DNA of 64,000 nucleotides, taken from the NCBI GenBank assembly GCA_016125265.1, contig WGMC01000006.1:248001-312000 (forward strand), given 5' to 3'. The position numbers and the translations under genes were made by a program. Under the pieces are notes generated by a model. That model made no database searches, was not told the DNA's origin, and saw nothing but the letters and a program-made list of their open reading frames with translations. The DNA comes from Planctomycetaceae bacterium (GTDB lineage: Bacteria; Planctomycetota; UBA1135; GCA-002686595). Below are positions 10,185 through 26,791 of the stretch, piece after piece. How positions within the stretch are numbered: position 1 is the first letter of the stretch; every line of letters begins with the position of its first letter.

Positions 10185-10703
10185 CCCCAACTCGGTTGCA
10201 ACGCCCCTCCGCAATCGACTGCCCGAGCGGTCGTCGCCCTGGTGGCGGCCGCCGCTGGGCGTTTAAGCCGATCGGCGCGGCGGCGAGTCCGAGTGTTTTC
10301 CGCGCGTGGCCAGCTCTTCCGAGAGGGGGAGCGGGTCACGCCCGCGGCGGCCAGACGCTCGGCCGGCGGCCCACGCCGCGGCCGGGCGCTTCCGCTCCCA
10401 TTCGCGGCGTTCGTCCCTAAGGGGCGAAGCCCGTTCTCGGACTGGCGGCTCCCGCCTGGGTGCCCTCCGGCTCCGACCCGTCCTACAGGGCTCTATTCGA
10501 CCTACAGGGCCTAACCCGTTTTCGAAGGGCCCGTTCCCGATGGGCCCCTTCTCGATGCGCCCGCGCCCTTCGGCAGCGGGCCCTGGGTGTCCGCCGCCGC
10601 GGGCACCTGCAACGCGAATCGACGTCCACAGCGAGCGGTGCGTTCCAGCTCCCGCGCGGTCCCCGACGGGGCGCGCGGCACGAACCGAAGAAGAGCGACC
10701 CCG
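10185..10703 (+). other. 519-bp spacer between rplL and rpoB
   Basis: No gene recognised. It probably contains the rplL-rpoB attenuation or promoter region typical of bacteria. A CCTACAGGGC direct repeat occurs near 10482 and 10501. A hairpin at 10524-10551 is the strongest structural element. I see no convincing -35/-10 pair. Confidence 0.5.
10524..10551 (+). promoter_or_regulatory. hairpin in the rpoB leader
   Basis: GAAGGGCCC and GGGCCCCTTC can pair with one bulged base around a 9-nt loop, about 150 nt before the rpoB start. Possible attenuator or processing site; function inferred only from position. Confidence 0.3.
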
Positions 10704-14414
<3,711 letters not shown>

Positions 14415-14426
14415 GGGGATCCCGCC

Positions 14427-18755
<4,329 letters not shown>

Positions 18756-18760
18756 TCGGA

Positions 18761-18821
18761 CCCCCGCCGCCCGGCGGGGGGCCCAAGAGCCCTCACCCAG
18801 CGGGCCGCGCCGCGGCCCGCT
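18761..18821 (+). terminator. two hairpins after rpoC
   Basis: CCCCCGCC-GCCC-GGCGGGGG at 18761-18780 starts 5 nt after the rpoC stop. A perfect 10-bp stem AGCGGGCCGC/GCGGCCCGCT follows at 18799-18821. Neither has a T-tract. Their position at the operon end, directly before a promoter, supports a terminator role. Confidence 0.55.
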
Positions 18822-18848
18822 TGACGAACGCCCCTGACTCCGTAGACT
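18821..18848 (+). promoter_or_regulatory. sigma70-like promoter of rpsL-rpsG
   Basis: TTGACG (18821-18826), a 16-bp spacer and TAGACT (18843-18848). It lies about 140 nt before the rpsL ATG and overlaps the last base of the second rpoC hairpin. The -35 hexamer is the same as in the rpsJ promoter. Confidence 0.55.
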
Positions 18849-18987
18849 ATTCGCCCCTCCTGGAACGGCTGGCTGCAGCCGGGCCGCGGGCTATCCGTGA
18901 CTCCCCCTGGCGTCGCCTTTCGGCTTCGTCGGCTGGCGGTCCGCCCACGGCCCCTCCCCAAGACGATCCAGACCTTCTCCGACGATC

Positions 18988-19362
18988 ATGCCGACCATCA
19001 ACCAACTCGTCCGCAAGGGACGCACGCCGGTGAAGCGGCGCTCGAAGTCGCCCGTCTTGGATTCCTGCCCCCAAAAGCGCGGGGTGTGCCTCCAGGTCAA
19101 GACCCAGACGCCCAAGAAGCCGAACTCCGCTCTGCGCAAGATCGCGCGGGTGCGGCTCTCGAACGGCAAGGAAATCACCGCCTACGTCCCGGGCGAAGGC
19201 CACAACCTGCAGGAGCACTCGATCGTGCTCATCCGCGGGGGCCGCGTCCGCGACCTTCCCGGTGTGCGCTACCACGTGTTGCGCGGAACGCTCGACGCCT
19301 CGGGTGTCGACGGTCGCAAGCGCAGCCGCTCCAAGTACGGCACGAAGCGTCCCAAGAAGTGA
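18988..19362 (+). CDS. rpsL: 30S ribosomal protein S12
   Basis: 124-residue decoding-centre protein. The conserved loop [11 protein letters not shown] keeps Lys43, while the second streptomycin-contact position, usually Lys88 in [10 protein letters not shown], is Arg88 here ([13 protein letters not shown]). [11 protein letters not shown], the region around the usually methylthiolated Asp89, is otherwise standard. It is first gene of the str cluster, with its own promoter, and rpsG follows after 53 bp. Confidence 0.98.
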   Translation: MPTINQLVRKGRTPVKRRSKSPVLDSCPQKRGVCLQVKTQTPKKPNSALRKIARVRLSNGKEITAYVPGEGHNLQEHSIVLIRGGRVRDLPGVRYHVLRGTLDASGVDGRKRSRSKYGTKRPKK

Positions 19363-19415
19363 ACTGACCGCTCGTCGTCGCCCCAGACCGCCAGAACGCG
19401 CTCCCGAACACTCCC

Positions 19416-19892
19416 ATGCCCCGCAACTACAAGTCGACCGCCGACCTGCTCGACCCGGACCCCCGGTTCGGTTCGATGCTGGCCACCAAGATCATCAACA
19501 AGATCATGCTGGACGGCAAAAAATCGACCGCCCAGACGATCTTCTACCAGGCCATCGACATGGCCTCGAAGAAGCTGCCCGAGGTCGAGGATCTGACCGA
19601 GATCTTCACCCGCGCCATCGACAACGTGCGCCCCACGGTCGAAGTGCGCTCGAAGCGCGTCGGCGGTGCGAACTACCAGGTTCCGCGCGAAGTGCGCCGC
19701 AACCGCCAGCAGAGCTTGGCGATCCGCTGGTTGGTCGACAACTCCCGCAAGAAGAAGGGCAAGCCCATGTCCCAACGCCTCTCCGAGGAGTTCGTGGACG
19801 CCTTCAACGGCCAGGGTGCGTCGGTCTCCCAGAAGGAGACGTTGCACAAGATGGCGGAGGCGAACAAAGCCTATAGCCATTTCGCGCGCTAA
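19416..19892 (+). CDS. rpsG: 30S ribosomal protein S7
   Basis: 158-residue protein that nucleates assembly of the 30S head and contacts tRNA at the E site. Typical segments are the start MPRNYKSTADLLDPDPRFGS, the NVRPTVEVRSKRVGGANYQVP loop region and the C-terminal NKAYSHFAR. The last codons and the TAA stop lie inside the first unit of a 50-bp tandem repeat, so the repeat either shaped or tolerates the gene end. A Tsr3-like gene follows after 272 bp. Confidence 0.97.
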   Translation: MPRNYKSTADLLDPDPRFGSMLATKIINKIMLDGKKSTAQTIFYQAIDMASKKLPEVEDLTEIFTRAIDNVRPTVEVRSKRVGGANYQVPREVRRNRQQSLAIRWLVDNSRKKKGKPMSQRLSEEFVDAFNGQGASVSQKETLHKMAEANKAYSHFAR

Positions 19893-20042
19893 CGCGCGCT
19901 CTTCTGGCGCGCGGAACGCGCGCGGGGCATTTTGCTCGCTAACGCGAGCAAGCTGGCGCGCGGAACGCGCGCGGGGCACTTTGCTCGCTGATGCGGGCAA
20001 GCTGGCGCGCGGAACTCGAGGGGGGGCATTTCGCGCGACGAT
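19878..20042 (+). repeat. 50-bp tandem repeat at the rpsG 3' end
   Basis: Three units (about 19878-19927, 19928-19976 and 19977-20026) and a partial fourth. Each begins CA(T/C)TT and carries two hairpins: TTGCTCGC-TAAC-GCGAGCAA in unit 2, with variants in the others, and GCGCGCG-GAA-CGCGCGC. The rpsG stop codon TAA forms the loop of the first hairpin of unit 1. It could be a multi-hairpin terminator or mRNA 3'-end protector, or a slipped-strand expansion. Confidence 0.85.
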
Positions 20043-20164
20043 GTGCTTAGTGCTCCCGACACCGGAAGCGGCGGTTGCAGCGGTGCTGCGCCGCCGCTTC
20101 TGTTTTGGTGGTCCGTGTGGCCGGGGCGGTTGGCCACGGTTGTTGTGTGCGGTAGAAGACCCGC

Positions 20165-20629
20165 ATGGAGCGCGACATCTTGGTTCTGCGCGATCCGCGT
20201 GAGTCGTGGAAGCGCTGTTCGCTGGCCCCGTTGCGCGGGCTCGCGGGGGTGCGTTTTGAATCCTACGACCCGGATCGGCTCGTGCCGGTGGAGGGGCGCC
20301 TCCTGCTCGATCCGGACGGGGAGCCGCTTGGCCCTGCGGACCTCGGTGCGCCGCTTCTGTTGCTCGACTCGTCCTGGCGGCGGCAGCCGCAGCTTCGCGC
20401 CCGGCTGGTGGGGGACTTCCGTCCGCGCCGGTTGCCAACGCTCGTGACGGCCTACCCCCGGCGCAGCTCCACGTTCGTGGATCCCGCGGAGGGTTTGGCC
20501 TCGGTGGAGGCCCTCTACGCCTTCAGCGCGTTGACGGGGCGGCCGGACCCTGAGTTGCTCGTCGGGTACCGCTTCCACGCGGAGTTCCTCGCGGCCAACC
20601 GCGGGCGACTCGATCCCCTACGGCCTTGA
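20165..20629 (+). CDS. Tsr3/DUF367-like putative rRNA aminocarboxypropyltransferase
   Basis: 154-residue protein that resembles archaeal and eukaryotic Tsr3 along its length. Matching elements are an N-terminal DPRESWKRCS (like DPKKCS), LLLDSSW (like IDCSW, residues 64-71), LPTLVTAYP (90-98, like LPYLVAANP), SVEAL (113-117) and FLAANRGRL (141-149, like FLDLNRQLL). Tsr3 transfers an aminocarboxypropyl group from SAM to a uridine in helix 31 of small-subunit rRNA; related DTW-domain enzymes modify tRNA. The Tsr3 segment NPVNYG is replaced by PRRSS, so substrate or activity may differ. The start ATG at 20165 is the only good one. The gene sits between rpsG and an EF-G gene. The family call is by eye, not from a search. 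Confidence 0.7.
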   Translation: MERDILVLRDPRESWKRCSLAPLRGLAGVRFESYDPDRLVPVEGRLLLDPDGEPLGPADLGAPLLLLDSSWRRQPQLRARLVGDFRPRRLPTLVTAYPRRSSTFVDPAEGLASVEALYAFSALTGRPDPELLVGYRFHAEFLAANRGRLDPLRP

Positions 20630-20646
20630 ACCCCATACGCTCCGAG

Positions 20647-20699
20647 CCCCGTGCGCCCCGATCCACGCACGCCCCGGTCCCCGTGCGCCCCGATCCACG
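20647..20699 (+). repeat. 21-nt direct repeat before the EF-G gene
   Basis: The same 21-nt sequence, beginning CCCCGTGCGCCCC and ending GATCCACG, occurs at 20647-20667 and 20679-20699 (32-nt period). It lies in the spacer between the Tsr3-like gene and the EF-G gene. Its role is unknown. Confidence 0.75.
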
Positions 20700-20768
20700 T
20701 ACGGGAGTCCCGGACCGACCGCCCTCGTCGGCCGGGGCCCGGACCGCGGCTCGGCCTACAATCACCCC

Positions 20769-22826
20769 GTGGTCGAGCTCCATGAGATGCGCAACGTGGG
20801 CATCGTCGCCCACATCGACGCGGGGAAGACGACGCTCTCCGAGCGCATCCTCCTGAAGTCGGGTGTCGAGCGCCGCATGGGCGCCGTGCACGAGGGCACC
20901 ACCGTGCTCGATTGGATGCCCGAGGAGCGGCGCCGCGGCATCTCGATCGGCGCAGCCACGACCAACGTGCCGTGGCGCGGGCACGAGATCCATTTGATCG
21001 ACACACCGGGGCACGTCGACTTCACGGTGGAAGTGGAGCGATCCCTGCGTGTCCTCGACGGCGCGGTGCTCGTCATCAGCGCCCTGGCTGGTGTGCAGGC
21101 GCAGTCCGAGGCCGTATGGCGCCAGGCGCGCCGACACCGTGTTCCCGGCATCGCGTTCGTGAACCAATGCGACCGCCAGGGTTCGGACTTCCTGCGCGCG
21201 CTCGGCGATTTGCGCGAGCGTCTCGGCATGGCGGCCGTGGCCGTGTCGTACCCGATCGCGGAGGGCCCCGACCTCGTCGGCGTGGTGGATCTCGTCACGC
21301 GCCAGGCGCAGCGAACCGAAGCCGGCGCGACGCACACGGCCGGTGCACCCGACGGACTGTCCGACGAAGTCGAGCTCCTCCGCCAGGAGTTGGTCGAAGT
21401 GCTCGCGGAACACGACGAGTCCCTGGTCGAGTATGCCCTCGGCGATCGCGACGCTCCCGCCGATGTGTTGGGTGCCGCACTGCGGCGGGCGACGCTCGAA
21501 GGGCGAGTGACACCGGTGCTCTGCGGTTCCGCGTTGGTGGACGTGGGCGTCGACGCGCTGCTGGACGCCGTGGTTGCGTACCTGCCGAGTCCGCTCGACC
21601 GCGGCGCCGTCGAAGGTGCGCAACCGGGCGGTGGGCGCGCCCGACGCGAACCAAGCGTCGCCGAGCCGCTATGTGCGCTTGCCTTCAAGTTCCTGCGCAC
21701 ACGCCGCGCGGAAATGGTGCTCGTGCGGCTCTACTCCGGTTGGCTGCGGCCGGGCGACGAGTTGGTCAATCCTCGCAACGGCGCGCGCGAACGTGTGGAA
21801 GCGGTCTACCGTGTGCACGCGGATTCGATCGAGCCCCTATCCGCCGCGAAGGCGGGAGACATCGTCGCGCTTTCCGGTTGCCGCGCCACCGGCACCGGAG
21901 ACAGCCTCTGCGCACCTGGCCACGAGGTGGCCCTCGAGGGACTCGTCCTGCCCGAGCCCGTCGTAAGCCTCGTCGCAGAACCCGTGGCCGAGGCCCAACG
22001 GCCCGCCCTCGCCGCCGCGCTCGCACAGTTCGCCCGGGAAGATCCGACACTCCACCTGCGCGAGGACCCCGAAACGGGCCAATGGATCGTCGCGGGGATG
22101 GGGGAGTTGCACCTCGACGTGCTCGCCCACCGCATGGAGGACGAGTTTGGCGTCGCCGCGCGGTTTGGCCGGCCGCGGGTCAACTACCGCGAGGCGCCCC
22201 TGGGCGCGGGGCGGGGTGCTGCGAAGCTCGAGCGCGAGTTCGACGGCGAACTCGTCAGCGCCGAGGTCGAAGTCGAGCTCGGCCCCGACCCCAACCACGA
22301 AGGTGTCGAGATCCACCTCGGGCCGACGGCCGACCTCGGCGAGGCCCTGTGGGCCGACACGGAGGCAGCCCTGCGGCACGGGGCGGAGAACGGCCCCCTC
22401 CGCGGGGCGGCGTTGGGCCGGGCGTGGATCGCGCTGGGGGAGGTGCGGCTCAGCGGAACCGGTGCGCACGAACTGCTGCCCGTCGCGGCCCGCTTGGCGC
22501 TCGAAGCGGCGCTCGAGGACACCCCCATGGAGCTGCGCGAACCCGTCATGCAGTTCGAGGTCGACACGTCCGCGGACACCCTCTCCCAGGTGATGGCGAG
22601 CCTGCTCGGGCACCGGGCCGAGGTTTCGGAGGTGCGCACCGAGGGCAACCAGGCGTCCGTCCGGGGCATCGTGCCCCTGGCGGGACTGTTCGGTTATGCG
22701 AGCCTCCTGCGCTCGGCGTCCCAGGGCCGCGCCGTCTGCTCCCTCTCTCCCGCCGGCAGCCGCGCGGTGCCGGATCGGCCGGAGGGGCGCGCGGCGGCCC
22801 GCGGATCGGGGCGCGGATCGGGCTGA
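20769..22826 (+). CDS. fusA: elongation factor G paralogue
   Basis: 685-residue translational GTPase with EF-G domain order. G1 AHIDAGKT (14-21), switch I EGTTVLDWMPEERRRGI (42-58) and G3 DTPGH (78-82) are standard. The G4 motif, normally NKxD, reads NQCD (132-135). In domain IV the usual tip segment with YHDVDSS is not recognisable; the region reads RLSGTGAHELLPVAARLALE. These changes suggest a divergent EF-G, perhaps of the spirochaete/planctomycete/delta-proteobacterial (spd) type, one form of which is thought to act in ribosome recycling. A standard EF-G may be encoded elsewhere. It starts with GTG, and the C-terminal tail is Gly/Arg/Ser-rich. Confidence 0.85.
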   Translation: MVELHEMRNVGIVAHIDAGKTTLSERILLKSGVERRMGAVHEGTTVLDWMPEERRRGISIGAATTNVPWRGHEIHLIDTPGHVDFTVEVERSLRVLDGAVLVISALAGVQAQSEAVWRQARRHRVPGIAFVNQCDRQGSDFLRALGDLRERLGMAAVAVSYPIAEGPDLVGVVDLVTRQAQRTEAGATHTAGAPDGLSDEVELLRQELVEVLAEHDESLVEYALGDRDAPADVLGAALRRATLEGRVTPVLCGSALVDVGVDALLDAVVAYLPSPLDRGAVEGAQPGGGRARREPSVAEPLCALAFKFLRTRRAEMVLVRLYSGWLRPGDELVNPRNGARERVEAVYRVHADSIEPLSAAKAGDIVALSGCRATGTGDSLCAPGHEVALEGLVLPEPVVSLVAEPVAEAQRPALAAALAQFAREDPTLHLREDPETGQWIVAGMGELHLDVLAHRMEDEFGVAARFGRPRVNYREAPLGAGRGAAKLEREFDGELVSAEVEVELGPDPNHEGVEIHLGPTADLGEALWADTEAALRHGAENGPLRGAALGRAWIALGEVRLSGTGAHELLPVAARLALEAALEDTPMELREPVMQFEVDTSADTLSQVMASLLGHRAEVSEVRTEGNQASVRGIVPLAGLFGYASLLRSASQGRAVCSLSPAGSRAVPDRPEGRAAARGSGRGSG

Positions 22827-23394
22827 ACAGCGGGGCTCGGGGGGGCTCGACCCGGCTCTGCGGTGGCGCTGACGTCGCCGAGCGCGCCAGACCCCCTTCC
22901 CGCGGGCCCGCCAATGGGGTTTTGCCCGCCGGAGTCGCCCCCGGCGCAGGTCGGGAGCTTTGGCGGCATCGACGGGGGGCGACCCTGGTTTCCCGGGGCC
23001 GCGCGGCCCACCGGGGGATGGCGGCGGAGCCCCCCGCCGCGGATGGGGGACCGTCGGTCGGAAATCCCTACAGCCAGAGCATTGACGGTGCCGCGGGGCA
23101 CTGCTATCCTCCTCGCCCTTTCCGCGGGAAGTTCACCCTCTGGGGTGCACCGGCCACGTCGCGTGGCAACCGACTGCGGAGAGTGCGACCGCTCCGACAG
23201 GGGCCCGTCGTGCGCAAGATCCGGGCCCATCCCGGTCGCGCGCGCCCGGGTCGACGGGACGGTCGCGTTGGTTGTGCGGACCGAGGCCAGCGGGCTCCCC
23301 AGGGGACCACTGCCCGCCGAACAGCCGCATCCTCCGACACGCCCGCACCCGTATCCCGCCGCACCCCTATCCCACCGCGCCCTCCGCCCTCCCC
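22827..23394 (+). other. 568-bp spacer before the S10 block
   Basis: No gene recognised. The first part is rich in short G+C palindromes and may terminate the EF-G transcript. A strong promoter lies at 23082-23110, followed by a leader of about 280 nt before rpsJ. A long open frame crosses the region but has proline/arginine-rich composition typical of non-coding G+C-rich DNA. Confidence 0.55.
23082..23110 (+). promoter_or_regulatory. sigma70-like promoter of the S10 block
   Basis: TTGACG (23082-23087), a 17-bp spacer and TATCCT (23105-23110). It is the best promoter match on the left side of the window. It predicts a transcript starting near 23117 with a leader of about 280 nt, long enough for translational or attenuation control as in other S10 operons. 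Confidence 0.65.
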
Positions 23395-23700
<306 letters not shown>

Positions 23701-24035
23701 GCTTCGGCTCCGCGCCGGTGGAACCCCCAGGGAGCCCCCCCAGGGAGCCCCCCGGAGAACCACTCGCGGAACCACTCGGACCTTCGCCTCTTTCCCCCCT
23801 TCCTTCGCTCTCTCCTGCCCCTGGGGTCGCCGCGGCCATCTGCCGCGACGCTCAACGGGGTGGGCAGCAACAACAACGCCGCGTGGCCAAGCGTCGCGGG
23901 GCCCGACTGCTCGATGTTCGTCCGACCGTTTGATGTTGGGGCGGGACGTCGCGGGGTGCGGGCCCCACTTGGTCGAACCGGCGCATCTCTTCACCTTCTT
24001 CTCCTCCCCCTACCCTTTCTCCGTTCAGAGGACTC
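23701..24035 (+). other. 335-bp spacer between rpsJ and rplC
   Basis: No gene recognised. It contains two adjacent copies of CAGGGAGCCCCCC near 23729-23752 and a doubled AACCACTCG segment. The long gap inside what is usually a compact operon suggests an internal promoter or processing site, but no clear hexamer pair is visible. Confidence 0.5.
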
Positions 24036-24671
24036 ATGACGCTGATCCTGGGACGCAAGCGCGGAATGACCCAACTCTTCGATGGGGACGGTGCCGTTGT
24101 GCCCGTTACCGTCGTCGAGGCGGGCCCCTGTGTGGTCACGCAGGTCAAGAGCCGCGAAAAGCACGGCTACGACGCCCTGCAGCTCGGCTTCGAGGACGTG
24201 CCCGATAGCCGTGTGGCGAAGCCCCAGCGGGGCCACTTCAAGGCCGTCGGCGTCGCGCCGAAGCGCTTCCTGCGGGAAGAGCGCCTCGCCGCGCCCGCCA
24301 CGCTCGAGGCCGGCGCCGCGGTCGGCATCGACATCTTCACCGTGGGCCAGTTGGTCGACGTGATTGGCACCAGCAAGGGCCGCGGCTTCGCGGGCACGAT
24401 CAAGCGCCACGGCTTCTCGCGCGGTTCGGAGACCCACGGCTGCATGAACGTGCGCCAGCCGGGGTCGATCGGCACCAAGCGCACGGGCAAGCTGTTCCCC
24501 GGCAAGCGCATGAGCGGCCACTTCGGCTCCGAGCGCATCACCACCAAGAACCTCAAGCTGGTGCGGGTCGACGCCGAGCGCAACCTGCTCTTCATCAAGG
24601 GCTCGGTGCCCGGGCCGAACGGCTCCTTCGTCCAAGTCCAGACCGCGAAGACGGGCACGGCTAAGGCCTGA
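24036..24671 (+). CDS. rplC: 50S ribosomal protein L3
   Basis: 211-residue early-assembly protein near the peptidyl transferase centre. Recognised by the start LGRKRGMTQLF, the extended loop GFSRGSETHGCMNVRQPGSIG and the C-terminal VVRVD-like segment LVRVDAERNLLFIKGSVPGP. An AGAGGA Shine-Dalgarno lies 5 nt before the ATG. It is followed after 34 bp by rplD. Confidence 0.98.
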   Translation: MTLILGRKRGMTQLFDGDGAVVPVTVVEAGPCVVTQVKSREKHGYDALQLGFEDVPDSRVAKPQRGHFKAVGVAPKRFLREERLAAPATLEAGAAVGIDIFTVGQLVDVIGTSKGRGFAGTIKRHGFSRGSETHGCMNVRQPGSIGTKRTGKLFPGKRMSGHFGSERITTKNLKLVRVDAERNLLFIKGSVPGPNGSFVQVQTAKTGTAKA

Positions 24672-24705
24672 TCCCAAAGCCCTGACCCCCACGTCGAGCG
24701 CAACC

Positions 24706-25353
24706 ATGAAGGTCAAGAGTTACACGCAGAGCTCCAAGGCGGGATCACTCGCCACCCAGGAGTACGACGCCTCGCCGTTCGGCGAGAAGGTGCTGTTCCG
24801 CACGCTGAAGGACGCGGTGGTCATGTACCAGGCGAACCAGCGCCAGGGCACCTTGAACACCCGCGGCCGCGCGGAAGTCGCGGGCTCGCACAAGAAGCCC
24901 TGGAAGCAGAAGCACACGGGCCGCGCCCGCGCCGGCGACCGCAAGTCGCCCATCTGGCGCGGCGGCGGCACGGTCTTCGGACCGAAGGCCCGGGACTACA
25001 GCTACCACATGCCCGCGAAGGCGCGCCGTGTGGCGCTGCGCACCGCCCTGGCTGGCAAGTTCGCCGACGCCGAAGTTGTGCTCGCGGACCTCTCCACCTT
25101 CACGGCTCCCTCGGCCAAGGCCGCGCGCCAAGTGCTCAGCGCCGTGGGTTCCCCGCGCCGGGCCGTGGTGGTGTTGTCCGAGCCCAAGGACGCCGTTTGG
25201 CGCTCCTTCCGCAACTTCCCCGGCGTGGAGGTTCGCTCCGCTGCGGATCTGTGTGCCCACGACGTGGCCGTGGCCGGTGTGGTGATCGCCGAAGCCGCTG
25301 CCCTCGACGCCCTGGCCCAACGTGTGGGCAAGACCGACGGAGGTGACGCGTGA
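24706..25353 (+). CDS. rplD: 50S ribosomal protein L4
   Basis: 215 residues. The long loop HTGRARAGDRKSPIWRGG, which reaches the nascent-peptide exit tunnel in known structures, is intact, followed by VFGPKARDYSYHMPAKARR. L4 represses its own operon in E. coli; whether it does here cannot be seen. Its TGA stop overlaps the GTG start of rplW. Confidence 0.97.
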   Translation: MKVKSYTQSSKAGSLATQEYDASPFGEKVLFRTLKDAVVMYQANQRQGTLNTRGRAEVAGSHKKPWKQKHTGRARAGDRKSPIWRGGGTVFGPKARDYSYHMPAKARRVALRTALAGKFADAEVVLADLSTFTAPSAKAARQVLSAVGSPRRAVVVLSEPKDAVWRSFRNFPGVEVRSAADLCAHDVAVAGVVIAEAAALDALAQRVGKTDGGDA

Positions 25354-25640
25354 GCGCTCTCGACCGTTCCTACCTGATCCTGCAGAAGCCGGTCATCACG
25401 GAGAAGACCTCCGGCGCGATGGCCGACCGCAACGCCTACACCTTCCGGGTGCCGGTCGATGCGAACAAGGTCGAGATCCGTCAGGCCGTGCAGGCGATCT
25501 TCGCCGTGAACGTGGTCGCGGTGAACACCTTGCGCGTGCGGCCCCGCATCAAGCGGCGCGGCTACGTGGCGGGTGCCACCCCGGCTTGGAAAAAGGCCAT
25601 CGTGCAACTGAAGGAGGGGCAGACGATCGACGTGGTCTGA
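25350..25640 (+). CDS. rplW: 50S ribosomal protein L23
   Basis: 96-residue protein at the tunnel exit that docks trigger factor and SRP. Recognised by LQKPVITEKT near the N-terminus, then VPVDANKVEIRQAV and KAIVQLKEGQTIDVV at the end. It begins with GTG overlapping the rplD stop by 4 nt, indicating translational coupling. Confidence 0.96.
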   Translation: MSALDRSYLILQKPVITEKTSGAMADRNAYTFRVPVDANKVEIRQAVQAIFAVNVVAVNTLRVRPRIKRRGYVAGATPAWKKAIVQLKEGQTIDVV

Positions 25641-25663
25641 CCCGTCCGATCCGCTGAATCCAC

Positions 25664-26488
25664 ATGGGTATCAAACACTACGGCCCGACCTCGGCGGGAC
25701 GCCGGCACGGCAACGTGCTGGACTTCTCCGAGATCACGCGGCGCACTCCGGAAAAGGCCCTGCTCGAGCCGCTGCGCAAGACGGGCGGCCGGAACAACCA
25801 CGGCCACATGACCTCCCGCCGCCGCGGCGGTGGTCACAAGCGGATGTACCGGCTGATCGACTTCCGCCGGAACAAGGACGGCGTGCCCGCCACGGTGAAA
25901 ACGGTCGAGTACGACCCCAACCGCTCGGCGAACATCGCGCTCCTGGCCTACGCGGACGGCGAGAAGCGGTACATCCTGGCCCCGGTCGGCCTCACCGTCG
26001 GTCAGAAGGTTCAGTCCGGTCCGGGTTCCGACCCGTCCCCGGGCAACTCGATGAAGCTGGCCGACATCCCCGTCGGTCTGACCATCCACAACATCGAGCT
26101 GATCCCCGGACGGGGCGGTCAGGTCTGCCGCAGCGCAGGCTGTGCGGCCCAGCTCACCGCCCGCGATGGTGACTACGCCATCGTGCAAATGCCCTCGGGC
26201 GAACTGCGTCGGGTGCACACCCAGTGCCGCGCGACCATTGGTCGCCTCGGCAACATGGACCACCAGAACGTCAAGCTCGGCAAGGCCGGCCGCAAGCGCC
26301 ACATGGGACGCCGTCCCGAGGTGCGCGGTACCGCCCAGAACCCGGTCGACCACCCCATGGGCGGTGGTGAAGGCCGCACGGCCGGTGGCCGTCACCCCTG
26401 TTCGCCCTCGGGCGTTCTCGCCAAGGGCGGCAAAACGCGCCGCCGCAACCACCCGACCAACAAGTTCATCCTGCGCCGCAGGAAGTGA
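25664..26488 (+). CDS. rplB: 50S ribosomal protein L2
   Basis: 274 residues, normal length. Signature segments are [20 protein letters not shown], the central [12 protein letters not shown] and the C-terminal [16 protein letters not shown], which contains the histidine near the peptidyl transferase centre. It is an essential bridge between subunits. rpsS follows after 12 bp. Confidence 0.98.
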   Translation: MGIKHYGPTSAGRRHGNVLDFSEITRRTPEKALLEPLRKTGGRNNHGHMTSRRRGGGHKRMYRLIDFRRNKDGVPATVKTVEYDPNRSANIALLAYADGEKRYILAPVGLTVGQKVQSGPGSDPSPGNSMKLADIPVGLTIHNIELIPGRGGQVCRSAGCAAQLTARDGDYAIVQMPSGELRRVHTQCRATIGRLGNMDHQNVKLGKAGRKRHMGRRPEVRGTAQNPVDHPMGGGEGRTAGGRHPCSPSGVLAKGGKTRRRNHPTNKFILRRRK

Positions 26489-26500
26489 CGGAGACGCAAC

Positions 26501-26791
26501 GTGGGACGTAGCACGAAGAAGGGGCCCTATGTGGACCCGAAACTCGCCCGGAAGGTGTCGGCCCAGTCGGGCAAGGGCGACCGCAGCCCGATCACGACTT
26601 GGGCGCGGGCCTGCACGATCACGCCGGACTTCATCGGTGTGACGTTCATGATCCACAACGGCAAGACCCACACGAAGCTGCAGGTGACGGAGGACATGGT
26701 CGGGCACAAGCTCGGCGAGTTCGCGCCCACCCGCCAGTTCCGCGGTCACACGAACAAGAAAGAGACGGCGAAGAAGCCGGGAGGCAAGTGA
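26501..26791 (+). CDS. rpsS: 30S ribosomal protein S19
   Basis: 96-residue head protein that contacts the tRNA and S13. It begins with GTG (MGRSTKKGPYVDPKLARKV), followed by ITTWARACTITPDFIGVTF and GHKLGEFAPTRQFRGH. Its TGA stop overlaps the rplV ATG (TGATG). Confidence 0.97.
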   Translation: MGRSTKKGPYVDPKLARKVSAQSGKGDRSPITTWARACTITPDFIGVTFMIHNGKTHTKLQVTEDMVGHKLGEFAPTRQFRGHTNKKETAKKPGGK

